This document shows, piece after piece, positions 32,167-41,100 of a stretch of 48,249 bases of DNA. Made by a program: the position numbers and the translations under genes. Origin of the DNA: Rhodospirillales bacterium (GTDB lineage: Bacteria; Pseudomonadota; Alphaproteobacteria; Acetobacterales; Acetobacteraceae). Each line of letters begins with the position of its first letter. The first letter of the stretch is position 1. A model generated the notes under the pieces. That model saw nothing but the letters and a program-made list of their open reading frames with translations, did not search any database and was not told the DNA's origin. The stretch is taken from contig JANXTF010000112.1 in assembly GCA_025352565.1 (NCBI GenBank), forward strand, positions 1-48,249. Reading direction: 5' to 3'.

Positions 32167-32646
32167 TCAGAGCGGCACGCCGGCGAGGTGGCGACTGGTG
32201 CGGATGGTTTGCAGCGTCTGGACGCGGCCGACCTGGTCGGCCCCCGTGAGGCGCTGGGTGAGCAGGTTCTCATGCGCGGTGTCGCGCGCCACCAGTTTGA
32301 GCAGGAAATCGCTGCCGCCGCGGATCATGTGGCATTCGCGGACCTCGGGCCACGTCGCGACCTCCGCCTCGAAGCCGGCAAGCACCGTCTCCTTCTGGCT
32401 CTCCAGCCCGACAATGGCGAAGAAGGTGATCGCCCAGCCGAGCTTCTGGGGGTCGCTGTCCGCGTGGTAGCCCCGAATGACGCCGTCCTCCTCGAGGCGG
32501 CGGACGCGGCGCAGGCAGGGCGGGGCGGAGATGCCGGCGCGCCGGGCGAGTTCGACGTTGGTCATGCGGCCGTCCTCCTGAAGCTCGGCCAGGATGCGGC
32601 GGTCGATCTGGTCGAGAATCTGTGGCTCGGGGAGGGGCGTTTTCAT
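32167..32646 (-). CDS. Lrp/AsnC-family transcriptional regulator
   Basis: The 159-residue regulator has an N-terminal winged helix-turn-helix (ILAELQEDGRMTNVELARRA and SAPPCLRRVRRLEEDGVIRG, residues about 18-60) and a C-terminal RAM ligand-binding domain (FFAIVGLESQ; VRECHMIRGGSDFLLKLVAR). The family responds to amino acids. It is divergent from trxB and opens a run with a glycosyltransferase and a threonine/serine dehydratase, so the dehydratase is a likely target. The start is the ATG at 32646; longer starts run into the divergent promoter region. Confidence 0.93.
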   Translation of the reverse strand: MKTPLPEPQILDQIDRRILAELQEDGRMTNVELARRAGISAPPCLRRVRRLEEDGVIRGYHADSDPQKLGWAITFFAIVGLESQKETVLAGFEAEVATWPEVRECHMIRGGSDFLLKLVARDTAHENLLTQRLTGADQVGRVQTLQTIRTSRHLAGVPL

Positions 32647-32678
32647 GGGTCTTCGTTGCGGCTGTCCGGGGGGCCGCG

Positions 32679-32686
32679 CAATATTG
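32679..32686. promoter_or_regulatory. AT-rich palindrome between lrp and trxB
   Basis: CAATATTG inside GCGCAATATTGTTCCGCG is the only AT-rich dyad in this divergent gap, 33 bp before the Lrp start. It could be an autoregulatory Lrp site; the evidence is weak. Confidence 0.25.
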
Positions 32687-32762
32687 TTCCGCGATGACCG
32701 CGCCGCAAGGCTTTCGTGCATGTGTTCTTGTCGGCGCGCGCGGGCTGGCCGATATGGTCGGC

Positions 32763-33731
32763 ATGCCCAGCACCCATCGCATCCCGGTCCTCATCATCGG
32801 CGCCGGCCCCGCCGGCTACACCGCCGCGATCTATGCGGCGCGGGCCAGTCTGCGGCCAATGCTGGTGGCCGGCTTGCAGCCGGGCGGGCAGCTGACGATC
32901 ACCACCGAGGTCGAGAATTACCCGGGGTTCGCCGAGGCGATCCAGGGGCCGTGGCTGATGGAGCAGATGGCGGCCCAGGCCGCCCATGTCGGCACGACCG
33001 TGGTGAATGACCTGATCACGGAGGTGGATTTCTCGGCGGCGCCATTCCGCTGCGTGGGCGATTCGGGGGACACGTACATCGCCGACAGCGTGGTCGTGGC
33101 GACCGGGGCGCAGGCGCGGTGGCTCGGGCTCGAGTCGGAGAAACGCCTGCAAGGGGCCGGCGTATCGGCCTGCGCCACCTGCGACGGGTTTTTTTTCCGC
33201 GGCAAGCGGGTGGCCGTGGTCGGCGGCGGCAACACCGCCGTCGAGGAGGCGCTTTATCTGACGCACCACGCGTCCCACGTGACGCTGATCCATCGGCGCG
33301 ACACGCTGCGGGCGGAGAAGATATTGCAGGCGCGGCTGTTCGCGCATCCCAAGATCGCCGTGGTGTGGGATTGCATGGTCGAGGAGATCGAGGGCGCCGG
33401 GACGCCGGCCACGGTCTCGGGCGTGAAGCTGCTCAACACCCGGACGGGGGCGGCGAGCCATGTGGCGGTGGAGGGGGTGTTCGTGGCGATCGGGCACACG
33501 CCGAATACCGGGGTGTTCGCGGGCCATTTGGAACTGGACGGCGACGGCTATGTGCTGACGGCCCCTGGCACGACCCGCACTTCGGTGCCGGGCGTGTTCG
33601 CGGCGGGCGATGTGCAGGACAAAATATGGCGTCAGGCGGTGACGGCTGCTGGAACTGGTTGCATGGCGGCGCTGGAAGCCGAAAAGTGGATCGGCGAGCA
33701 CGAATCCGATTCGGCGCCCGCGGCAGATTAA
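32763..33731 (+). CDS. trxB: Thioredoxin-disulfide reductase TrxB
   Basis: The 322-residue flavoenzyme reduces thioredoxin with NADPH. FAD-binding GxGxxG is in LIIGAGPAGYTAAIYAARAS. The redox-active CATC sits at residues 137-140, in the NADPH domain with VVGGGNTAVEEALYLT and HRRDTLRAEK. The C-terminal FAD motif is GVFAAGDVQDKIWRQAVTAAG. I start at the ATG 32763; 32754 is equally possible, and a longer frame overlaps the divergent lrp gene. An LsrB-like LysR regulator gene follows 51 bp later. Confidence 0.96.
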   Translation: MPSTHRIPVLIIGAGPAGYTAAIYAARASLRPMLVAGLQPGGQLTITTEVENYPGFAEAIQGPWLMEQMAAQAAHVGTTVVNDLITEVDFSAAPFRCVGDSGDTYIADSVVVATGAQARWLGLESEKRLQGAGVSACATCDGFFFRGKRVAVVGGGNTAVEEALYLTHHASHVTLIHRRDTLRAEKILQARLFAHPKIAVVWDCMVEEIEGAGTPATVSGVKLLNTRTGAASHVAVEGVFVAIGHTPNTGVFAGHLELDGDGYVLTAPGTTRTSVPGVFAAGDVQDKIWRQAVTAAGTGCMAALEAEKWIGEHESDSAPAAD

Positions 33732-33782
33732 GGCTTCAATCCCGGTTGGGCCGGGCAACAGGCCAAACGGGGTGACTGAATC

Positions 33783-34670
33783 ATGGACTGGGACAAGCTG
33801 CGCGTCTTCCACGCGGTCGCCGAGGCCGGCAGTTTCACGCATGCCGGCGACACGCTGAACCTGAGCCAATCCGCCGTCTCGCGCCAGATTTCGGCGCTGG
33901 AGGATGCGCTGCAGGTGCCGCTGTTCCACCGCCACGCGCGCGGGCTCATCCTCACCGAACAGGGCGAGAAGCTCAACGCCACCGTGCGCGAGGTGTTCAG
34001 CAAGCTAGCGATGACCGAGGCGCTGCTGACGGAAAGCAAGGAGAAGCCAGCCGGGCGGATCAAGGTGACCACCACGCTCGGTTTTGGCGCGTCGTGGCTG
34101 GCGCCGCGGCTGGAGGGGTTCCTGAACGCCTATCCCGAAGTCACCATGACGTTGCTGCTGGATGACGCGGACCTCGACCTCGCGATGCGCGAGGCCGACG
34201 TGGCGATCCGGATGCACCCGCCAAAGCAGCCCGACCTCGTGCAGCGGCATCTGGTTTCGATGGATTGGCATGTGGTGGCGTCGGCCGAATACCTGAAACG
34301 GGCGGGCACGCCGACGCGGCCGGAGGAGCTGGAGGGGCACAAGCTGATCCTGTTCGGCGATTACCGCCCCCCGGTGCCCGACGTGAACTGGCTGGCCGAC
34401 GCGGTGCGCCGCCCCACGCCTGGCACGCCGCGCGCGCTGCTGGGGGTGAACAGCCTCGCGGCCATGCTGCATGCGGTGAAGTCCGGCCTCGGGATCGCCG
34501 CCGTGCCGGACTACATGGTGGCCGACATGGCGGGGCTGGTGCGGATACTGCCCGAGATCCGGGCGCCGAAGGTGGACGTGTTCTTCGTGTATCCGGAGGA
34601 GTTGCGGAATTCCAAGCGGGTGGCGGTGTTCCGGGATTTCCTGCTGGCGCGGATCAACCAGCGGAAGTGA
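33783..34670 (+). CDS. LysR-family regulator of the LsrB/VtlR type
   Basis: The 295-residue LysR protein begins MDWDKLRVFHAVAEAGSFTH and has a winged HTH (LSQSAVSRQISALEDAL, about residues 28-44) and a periplasmic-binding-protein-like effector domain (residues 90-290). The N-terminal sequence and the position directly after trxB match LsrB of rhizobia and VtlR of Brucella, regulators of oxidative-stress and envelope genes. The protein contains no cysteine at all, although LsrB in rhizobia is described as using cysteines for redox sensing. It may therefore respond to a ligand rather than to thiol oxidation. Confidence 0.88.
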   Translation: MDWDKLRVFHAVAEAGSFTHAGDTLNLSQSAVSRQISALEDALQVPLFHRHARGLILTEQGEKLNATVREVFSKLAMTEALLTESKEKPAGRIKVTTTLGFGASWLAPRLEGFLNAYPEVTMTLLLDDADLDLAMREADVAIRMHPPKQPDLVQRHLVSMDWHVVASAEYLKRAGTPTRPEELEGHKLILFGDYRPPVPDVNWLADAVRRPTPGTPRALLGVNSLAAMLHAVKSGLGIAAVPDYMVADMAGLVRILPEIRAPKVDVFFVYPEELRNSKRVAVFRDFLLARINQRK

Positions 34671-34752
34671 CGGCGGACGATCGAGGAAATTGCGGAGACT
34701 TCTCCGTGCCATAACGGTCGGGGCGTCCACGTGGGCGCCCGCCGGAAGCAAC

Positions 34753-36411
34753 ATGACATCATTGACGGTTTTCGGGCGCGCGACCTGGGCCATTTTGCTT
34801 GGCGCCATCCTGTTCGTTCCGGTGGCCGGCGGCGTGGCGGCAACGCTGCTTCCCGCGTTCGGTTACTTGCCGGCGCTCGGGAGATCGACGCTCTCGCTGG
34901 ATGCGTGGCGAGACCTGCTGGCCTGGCCCGGGCTCGGAACCAGCTTGATCCTGACCGTTTCAACGGGCCTGCTGGCGACCTTCCTCTCGCTGGCCTCGGC
35001 GGTCGCGATGGCCGCGCTGGCGCGGCGGGCGGGGTGGCTGCGGGCCATCCAGGCGTGGCTGCCGGCGGTGCTGGCGACGCCGCATTCGGCGCTGGCGATC
35101 GGGTTCGCGTTCCTGGCCGCGCCCAGCGGCTGGATCGCGCGGGTGATCTCGCCCTGGTTGACCGGATGGCGGTCGCCGCCTGATTTCGCCAGCGTCCAGG
35201 ACCAATGGGGGGTCGCGCTGGTCCTGGGATTGTGGCTGAAGGAGACGCCCTATCTGCTGTTGATGCTGCTGGCGGCGCTCGGGCAGGCGGAGGCGGCGCC
35301 GGCCTCGCGGGTGGCGGCGGCGCTGGGGTATGGGCCGTGGCGCGGCTGGATGCTGGGCGTGCTGCCGCGCGTTTGGCGGCAGATGCGGCTGCCGGTGATG
35401 GCGGTGCTGGCGTTCTCGCTCTCGGTGGTCGATGTGGCGCTGGTGCTGGGGCCGACGAACCCGCCAAGCCTCGCGGTGCAGGTGCTGCGCTGGTTCTCGG
35501 ACCCCGACCTCGCGCGCTGGTTCACCGCCTCGGCGGGAGCCCTGCTGCTGGCGGGGGTGATCGGGGCGGCGATCCTCGGACTGCTTGGCGTCGAGGTTCT
35601 GGCCGCGTGGCTTGGCCGGATGGCGCTCCGCACCGGAGCGCGGGGCGGCGCCGGGGCGGCGGCCGACGCGATCGGCGGGGCGGTGCTGGTGCTGTGGGGC
35701 AGCTTGAGTGCCGCGGCGCTGGCGGTGCTCGCCGTGTGGTCCTGCGCGCGGGTCTGGCGGTTCCCGGCGGCGCTGCCGCGGGTATGGGACTTCGCGGCCT
35801 GGCCGGCATCGGACCTCGCGGGCCCGGCCGCCGCCACGATCGGGCTCGGGATCGCGGCCACGGCGATCGCGTTGGCCATCGTGATCGGGTGTCTCGCGTC
35901 GGGCGTCGGGCGGCGCGGCGCGGCGCTCGTATATGTGCCCCTCCTGGTGCCGCAGGTCGCGTTCCTGTTCGGGATGCAGGTGGCGCTGCTGCGCCTGCGG
36001 CTCGATGGCGGGGCGGCGGCGGTGGTGTGGGCGCATCTGGTGTTCGTGCTGCCATACGTGTTCCTGGCCCTGGCCGACCCGTGGCGCGCGCTCGATCCGC
36101 GCTACGGGCGGAGCGCGGCGTGCCTGGGCGCGTCGCCGCTTCGGGTGCTGTTCCGGGTGACGTTGCCGATGCTGGCCCGGCCGCTGCTGGCGGCGTCGGC
36201 CACCGGGTTCGCGGTGTCTGCCGGGCTGTATCTGCCGACGCTGTTCGCGGGCGCCGGCCGGTGGCGCACGCTGACCACGGAGGCGGTGACGCTGGCCTCG
36301 GGCGGGGACCGGCGCGTGGTGGCCGCGACGGCCTTGCTGCAGGCTGCGGTGCCGCTGCTGGCCTTCGTGCTCGCGGTGGGTTTGCCGGGCTGGCGGGAGC
36401 GGCGGCGGTGA
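34753..36411 (+). CDS. ABC transporter permease, two fused permease domains (YnjC-like)
   Basis: The 552-residue membrane protein has two binding-protein-dependent permease domains in tandem, each with an EAA-like loop (AASRVAAALGYGPWRGW; YGRSAACLGASPLRVLFRV), about twelve helices in total. Domain fusion and size match YnjC and are similar to ThiP/FbpB permeases. I start at the ATG 34753, with GGAAG upstream; an earlier frame adds a non-hydrophobic leader. The ATPase start overlaps its stop (GTGA). No substrate-binding protein gene is next to it, so the cargo is unknown. Confidence 0.85.
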   Translation: MTSLTVFGRATWAILLGAILFVPVAGGVAATLLPAFGYLPALGRSTLSLDAWRDLLAWPGLGTSLILTVSTGLLATFLSLASAVAMAALARRAGWLRAIQAWLPAVLATPHSALAIGFAFLAAPSGWIARVISPWLTGWRSPPDFASVQDQWGVALVLGLWLKETPYLLLMLLAALGQAEAAPASRVAAALGYGPWRGWMLGVLPRVWRQMRLPVMAVLAFSLSVVDVALVLGPTNPPSLAVQVLRWFSDPDLARWFTASAGALLLAGVIGAAILGLLGVEVLAAWLGRMALRTGARGGAGAAADAIGGAVLVLWGSLSAAALAVLAVWSCARVWRFPAALPRVWDFAAWPASDLAGPAAATIGLGIAATAIALAIVIGCLASGVGRRGAALVYVPLLVPQVAFLFGMQVALLRLRLDGGAAAVVWAHLVFVLPYVFLALADPWRALDPRYGRSAACLGASPLRVLFRVTLPMLARPLLAASATGFAVSAGLYLPTLFAGAGRWRTLTTEAVTLASGGDRRVVAATALLQAAVPLLAFVLAVGLPGWRERRR

Positions 36412-37040
36412 GCCTCGCATTGGACGATGTGAGCCTTCGCGTGGGCGGACGCTGGCTGGTCAGGGGGTTGTCGGTGGCGGTGGCGCCGGGCGAGATCGTG
36501 ACCGTGATGGGGCCGAGCGGGGTCGGCAAGAGCAGCCTGCTGGCCTGGGCCTGCGGCACCCTGCCGGACGGCGTGGTGGGCAGCGGACGGGTGCGGGTGG
36601 ATGGCGCGGACGTGACCGGGCTTGCGCCGCATCGCCGCCGCATCGGCATTTTGTTCCAGGACGACTTGCTTTTTCCGCACATGAGCGTGGCGGACAACCT
36701 GCTGTTCGGGCTGGAGCCGGGGGTACGCGGGCGCCGTGCGCGGCGCGCGGCGATCGAGCAGGCTTTGGCGGAGGCCGAGCTGGGCGGGATGGCCCGGCGC
36801 GACCCGGCGACGCTCTCGGGAGGTCAGCGGGCGCGGGCGGCGCTGCTGCGGGTGCTGCTGTCGCGGCCGCGGGCGCTGCTGCTCGACGAGCCGTTCGCGC
36901 GGCTGGACGCGGCGCTGCGGTCGCGATTCCGGTCCATGGTATTCGAGACGGCGCGGGCGCGCGGCCTGCCGGTCCTGCTGGTCACGCATGATCCGGCCGA
37001 CGCGTCGGGCGAGGTGGTGATGCTGGGGGAACAGGGATGA
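36408..37040 (+). CDS. ABC transporter ATP-binding protein (YnjD-like)
   Basis: The 210-residue ATPase has Walker A GPSGVGKSS (35-43), a Q-loop ILFQDDLLFPHMSV, signature LSGGQRARAALLR, Walker B LLLDEPFARLD and the switch His in LVTHD. It is compact, without a regulatory C-terminal domain, as in YnjD. The start is a GTG overlapping the permease stop, and its own stop overlaps the aldolase ATG (ATGA). The three genes are therefore a tightly coupled unit. Confidence 0.9.
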   Translation: MSLALDDVSLRVGGRWLVRGLSVAVAPGEIVTVMGPSGVGKSSLLAWACGTLPDGVVGSGRVRVDGADVTGLAPHRRRIGILFQDDLLFPHMSVADNLLFGLEPGVRGRRARRAAIEQALAEAELGGMARRDPATLSGGQRARAALLRVLLSRPRALLLDEPFARLDAALRSRFRSMVFETARARGLPVLLVTHDPADASGEVVMLGEQG

Positions 37041-37669
37041 CCGAGTGGGAATTGCGGGGCGAGGTCGTGGCGCAGGCCCGGCGGATGAACGCCCTCGGGA
37101 TCAACCAGGGCACGTCGGGCAACATCAGCGTGCGCTGCGGCGCGGGCATCCTGGTCACGCCCTCCGCCACGCCGTACGAGGACATGGGTCCGGAGCAGAT
37201 CGTGGCGATGGATTTCGCGGGCGGCTGGTCGGGCGGCGTCAAGCCATCCACGGAGTGGCGGTTTCATCTGGAGATTCTGCGGGCCAGGCCCGAGGCGGCG
37301 GCGGTGGTCCACACCCATGCGACCTTCTGCACCACGCTGTCGATGGCGCGGCGGGGGATACCGGCGTGCCACTACATGATCGCGCAGTTCGGCGGCGACG
37401 ATGTCCGCTGTGCCGAATACGCCAATTTCGGCACGGCGGAGCTGGCGGCGAACGCGCTGGCGGCGCTGGAGGGACGGTGCGCGTGCCTGCTGGCCAATCA
37501 TGGGATGATCGTGGTGGGGCCGAGCCTGGCGCGGGCGATGTGGCTGGCGGTGGAGCTGGAGACACTCGCAAAGCAGTATTATCATGCCGTTGCGCTGGGC
37601 GGTGGCGTGCTTCTGACCGCGGCCGAGGTGACCGCGGCGGCGCGGGCGTTCGATGGCTACGGGTTGTGA
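37037..37669 (+). CDS. Class II aldolase/adducin-family protein (FucA-like)
   Basis: The 210-residue protein has the zinc site of L-fuculose-1-phosphate aldolase at the same residue numbers as the E. coli enzyme: Glu73 (STEWRFH), His92 and His94 (HTHATF), His155 (ANHGMIVVG). The phosphate-binding GTSGNISVR loop is at 25-33. It should cleave a sugar phosphate to dihydroxyacetone phosphate and an aldehyde; 5-deoxypentulose phosphates from SAM by-products are another possible substrate. Translational coupling to an ABC transporter suggests the transported compound enters this step, which is inference. Confidence 0.87.
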   Translation: MTEWELRGEVVAQARRMNALGINQGTSGNISVRCGAGILVTPSATPYEDMGPEQIVAMDFAGGWSGGVKPSTEWRFHLEILRARPEAAAVVHTHATFCTTLSMARRGIPACHYMIAQFGGDDVRCAEYANFGTAELAANALAALEGRCACLLANHGMIVVGPSLARAMWLAVELETLAKQYYHAVALGGGVLLTAAEVTAAARAFDGYGL

Positions 37670-37679
37670 TGCGCGCCGT

Positions 37680-37694
37680 GGGGGGGGGAGGGGG
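37680..37694 (+). repeat. G-tract at the left edge of the accessory island
   Basis: Nine G, an A and five G follow the aldolase stop codon by 11 bp. A 12-C tract (42898-42909) lies at the opposite edge in inverted orientation, with some resemblance in the flanks (GCCG before and GCCGTT after the run). Confidence 0.6.
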
Positions 37695-37791
37695 ACTTTG
37701 CCGTTGCTGGGAGTGGGTCGGTTTGTATTTCCCGTTCCGACCCCAGGCGGTCGTTCGTAATCGCGATTCCACCGGCCAAGACGGGCCGAAA

Positions 37792-37860
37792 GCGGAATGG
37801 CTACAAACGAGCTTGCTCGGAGCGATCTACCTCGCCGCAGCCACCGTTTGGCTTAATTGA
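37792..37860 (+). pseudogene. C-terminal remnant of an IS5-type transposase
   Basis: The frame ends AEWLQTSLLGAIYLAAATVWLN, matching the hydrophobic tail (…FLAAIHLAAAxIWL) of IS5-family transposases. The upstream catalytic region is absent; the preceding sequence in this frame is not recognisable. Only about 22 residues support the call. Confidence 0.4.
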
Positions 37861-38120
37861 GGGCACGCCCTAGACTTGATGAACGCGATATCGTGTAGAT
37901 ATCGCTGCTGCATGGCTTAACGGATACCGCCCTCTCCGCGGGACAGAATGCGTGCCACATCTCCATCGCGAAGCTCACCTCGGCGCTTGCGGAACTCGCC
38001 AGCAGGGGCTTGTAGCGGGAGCGGCGTGAATGGGGGCGCTTATCCAGTTGGCGTGCTCCGGTCCGGCGCTTAAAAGCTCCGTGGTCTGCGTTCGCAGATC
38101 GTCGTCCAGCCGACCTAAAT
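37861..38120. other. Intergenic sequence within the island, no gene recognised
   Basis: This follows the transposase remnant and runs to the 3' end of the repeat protein gene; with 37670-37791 it makes a 450-bp gap. It contains two GATATC sites 5 bp apart (near 37887) and no convincing frame; a minus-strand frame covering it looks random. Composition is less GC-rich than the flanks. Confidence 0.5.
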
Positions 38121-41100
38121 TCAGTAGCGCAGGCTATTATGCGACTGAAGGCCTGCGAGGCTAAACCCGGTCTCGCCCACAAGCGTAATGAGCGTGGTGC
38201 CGCCACCGCCGGCCGCCGTGATCAGCGTATCGCTCCCGGATGCAGTCAGCTTCACGCTGCTGGCGTGCAGGCTCGTGAGGTCGAGCAAGTCGTTGTTGGT
38301 TAGGCCGAAGCTCTTGATGCTGATATGCCCGCCCCCGGCATCCACCTTGAACGTGTCTACCCCGGTTCCTGACACGAGGATGTCGGTTCCACCGTTGCTG
38401 TGGACGGTGTTGTTGGTGCCGCCTAGGGTCACGTAGTTGGTCCCTGTGCCCAACGTCACGTTGGCGACGCCCAACTCGGCCGCCAACAAGCCGTGGTTGG
38501 CCGGCAGCAGCAGCTTCGCCGCCGCGATTGAAGCGTCGAAGATCACGTTCAGGCCGTTGCCGACGTTGACGGTGTTATTGTATCCGCCGGCGAGGATCAC
38601 GTTGCTGCCGTCTCCCACCCTCACTGTCGCATTGCCGGCACCCGCGTTCACGAAGGCGGATCGCCCGGCGGCCCCGGCGTTGCCGCCCAGCGTGACGTTG
38701 TTGCCGTAGCCGGTCAGCACCACGTTTTGGTAGCCGGTGCCGAGTGCAACGCTGGTATAGCCGAGCGCGCCATCGACCGACACATCGCCCGCGCCTCCGG
38801 TGAGGCTGTTGCCGTACCCCGCGAGGTGCACCGATCCGACGGTTGCTGCCGCGGCACCCAGGCCGAGCGTCGCGTAGCCCTGTGGCTCGACGATGCCACC
38901 CGTGGTTCCTGCGCCGACGCCGAGTTGCCCGGTGAGGCCGCTGCCCGCCAGCACCGAGAGCGTCACGCCGCCATGTCCGTCGGCGGCGAAAGAGAAGCCG
39001 CCGCCCGCGGCGCGCGCGTCGATCGCGGCGTAGGTGCTGCCGTCGGGGTTGCCGACCGTGAGCACGCCGCCCGCAACGCTGAAGCTATCCTTCGCGGTGC
39101 CCGTGAGGTCGAGGCTGCCACCTGCGGCGAAGCCGGAGCCGAGCGCGACGGTGGCGTTGCCGGCCATCCCGCCGATGCTGAATTGGCCGGCGCCGAGGGT
39201 GAAGCTGTCATTGTAGCCTCCGGCGGAAAGCGCGGCACTGCCGCCCGCGGCCGAGAAGGTTTCGTATCCCGCGCCTAGCGAGATCACGCTGCCGACGCCG
39301 GCGCCCAGGCTCACCACGTTGTTGAGTCCGCCGAGCGAAATCGTTTCGCGACCTTTGCCCAATGTCACCTTGGTGTTGCCAACGCTCGCGCCGTCGATCG
39401 TGGTGTCCCCGTCGATAGCGCTTGTGATCACGTGGGCGAAGCCGAGACCCGCTGTGATGGTCACATCGCCTCCGCCGGCGACGATCGTGTTGCCGGACGC
39501 GAAGACGGTGAGCGACTGATTGGCGCCGGTCCCAGAGATGGTGTCGTAGCCGGCCGCCTTGCCGAGGATTGACGGTCCCGCAAGGCCGGTCGCCGCGCCC
39601 TGCGTCGTGGGGCCGGCCACGACGTTGTTGCTCCCTGCAAGGTGGATGACCGTGGTGCTGGCGCGTAGCGTGTAGATAACGGCGTTGCTCGAGCCGACGT
39701 TGCCGTAGCTGTCGGAGACGCTTGCAACTATCGAGTTGCCGCCGCCGTTCGGGAGCGTCACCTTGACGCTAAAGGTCCCGTTTGCACCAACAGCGGCTTT
39801 GGCGAGGAACGCCCCGTTGTCGGTCAACGTAACCTGCTGCCCGACCACGGCCGCCGTGCCGCCGCTGACCACGGTGCCGGCGATAGACTGTCCTGGGGCA
39901 TTGGTCGTTATGCTCGGGTTGGCGATCTTCACCGTTGGCGCGACACTGTCGAGCGTGTCGATGACCGCAGCACTCACGCCCGCCTTGCCGTTGCGGTCTG
40001 AGACGCTGGCGACGATGCTATTGGCGCCCTGATTCGGCAGCGTCACGCCGGCGCTGAACGTGCCATCGGCGCGCACCGTGGTCGTGCCGATGGTGGTGCC
40101 GTTGTCCTTCAGCGTGACGGTCTGGCCGACCACCACACCCCCGCCGCTGGCCACCATGCCGGTGATGGTCTGGGCCGCCCTGTTGCTGGCCTCGGCGACG
40201 CTGGTGAGAGTGACCATCGGGGGTGCCGGCACGACGAAGCCCGAGCCGGTCAGTTCGAAGACGGAGCCATCGTTGTTGGCGCCTCCGTACGCCGTTGTGC
40301 CATACAGGTTGCCCTGGGCGTCGGCGAGCAGTCGATCCAAGGGACGGGCACCGTTGGCGCCGGTGAAGCTGGCGAGCACGGTGATCGTGTTCGACCCTTT
40401 GACGACCTCGAACACTCCGCCGAGGTCGTAGGCATCGCCAATTTGGCTCAGGCCGAAGAGGTTGCCCTGGGCATCGATGATCAGGCTGCCAAAGGTGTAT
40501 GCCCCGTTCGCTTCGTTGAAGCTGGCGAGCGTGGTAACAGTGTTCGTTCCCTTCGCCACCTCGAAGATCGTGCCGTAACCGGCGCCGCCGACGTAAGTGG
40601 CCCCGTATAGGTTGCCTTGAGCATCCGCGATCACACCGGAGAGCGGGTCCGCGCCGTCAGTGCCGGCGAAAGTGGCAAGCGTGGTGATGACGCCCGTGCC
40701 ATTTGCGATCTCGAACACCGTTCCCAAATCATTGCTGCCGCCACGACCCGTGGTGCCGTAGAGATTACCCTGTGTATCGGCGTACAGCCGGCCAGACCCG
40801 GGATCAGTTCCGTGCGTTCCGTCGAAACTCACAAGCGCCGTGATGACACCCGTGCCGCTTGCCAGCTCGAACACAGTGCCCAAGCCGTGGTCGCCGCCTT
40901 GACCTGCCGTCCCGTAAAGATTTCCGCTAGCGTCAGCAATGAGATCGGAGCTGGGAATGGACCCGTTCGCGCCGTTGAAACTGGCGAGCGTTTTTAGAGT
41001 GCCCGTGGCTTTGACAAACTCGAACACCGTACCCAGGTCGTTGGCACCGCCGGTAGCCGTGGTGCCGTAAAGATTGCCTTGAGCGTCGGCGATTAGACCG

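Noticed and set aside
34671-34752. Possible TPP riboswitch before the ThiP/YnjC-like permease
   Set aside because: The conserved CUGAGA and thi-box sequences are absent and the gap is too short.
37853-38206. 117-codon minus-strand frame overlapping the end of the repeat protein gene
   Set aside because: It overlaps the real gene in another frame and has random-looking Ser/Arg/Ala composition.
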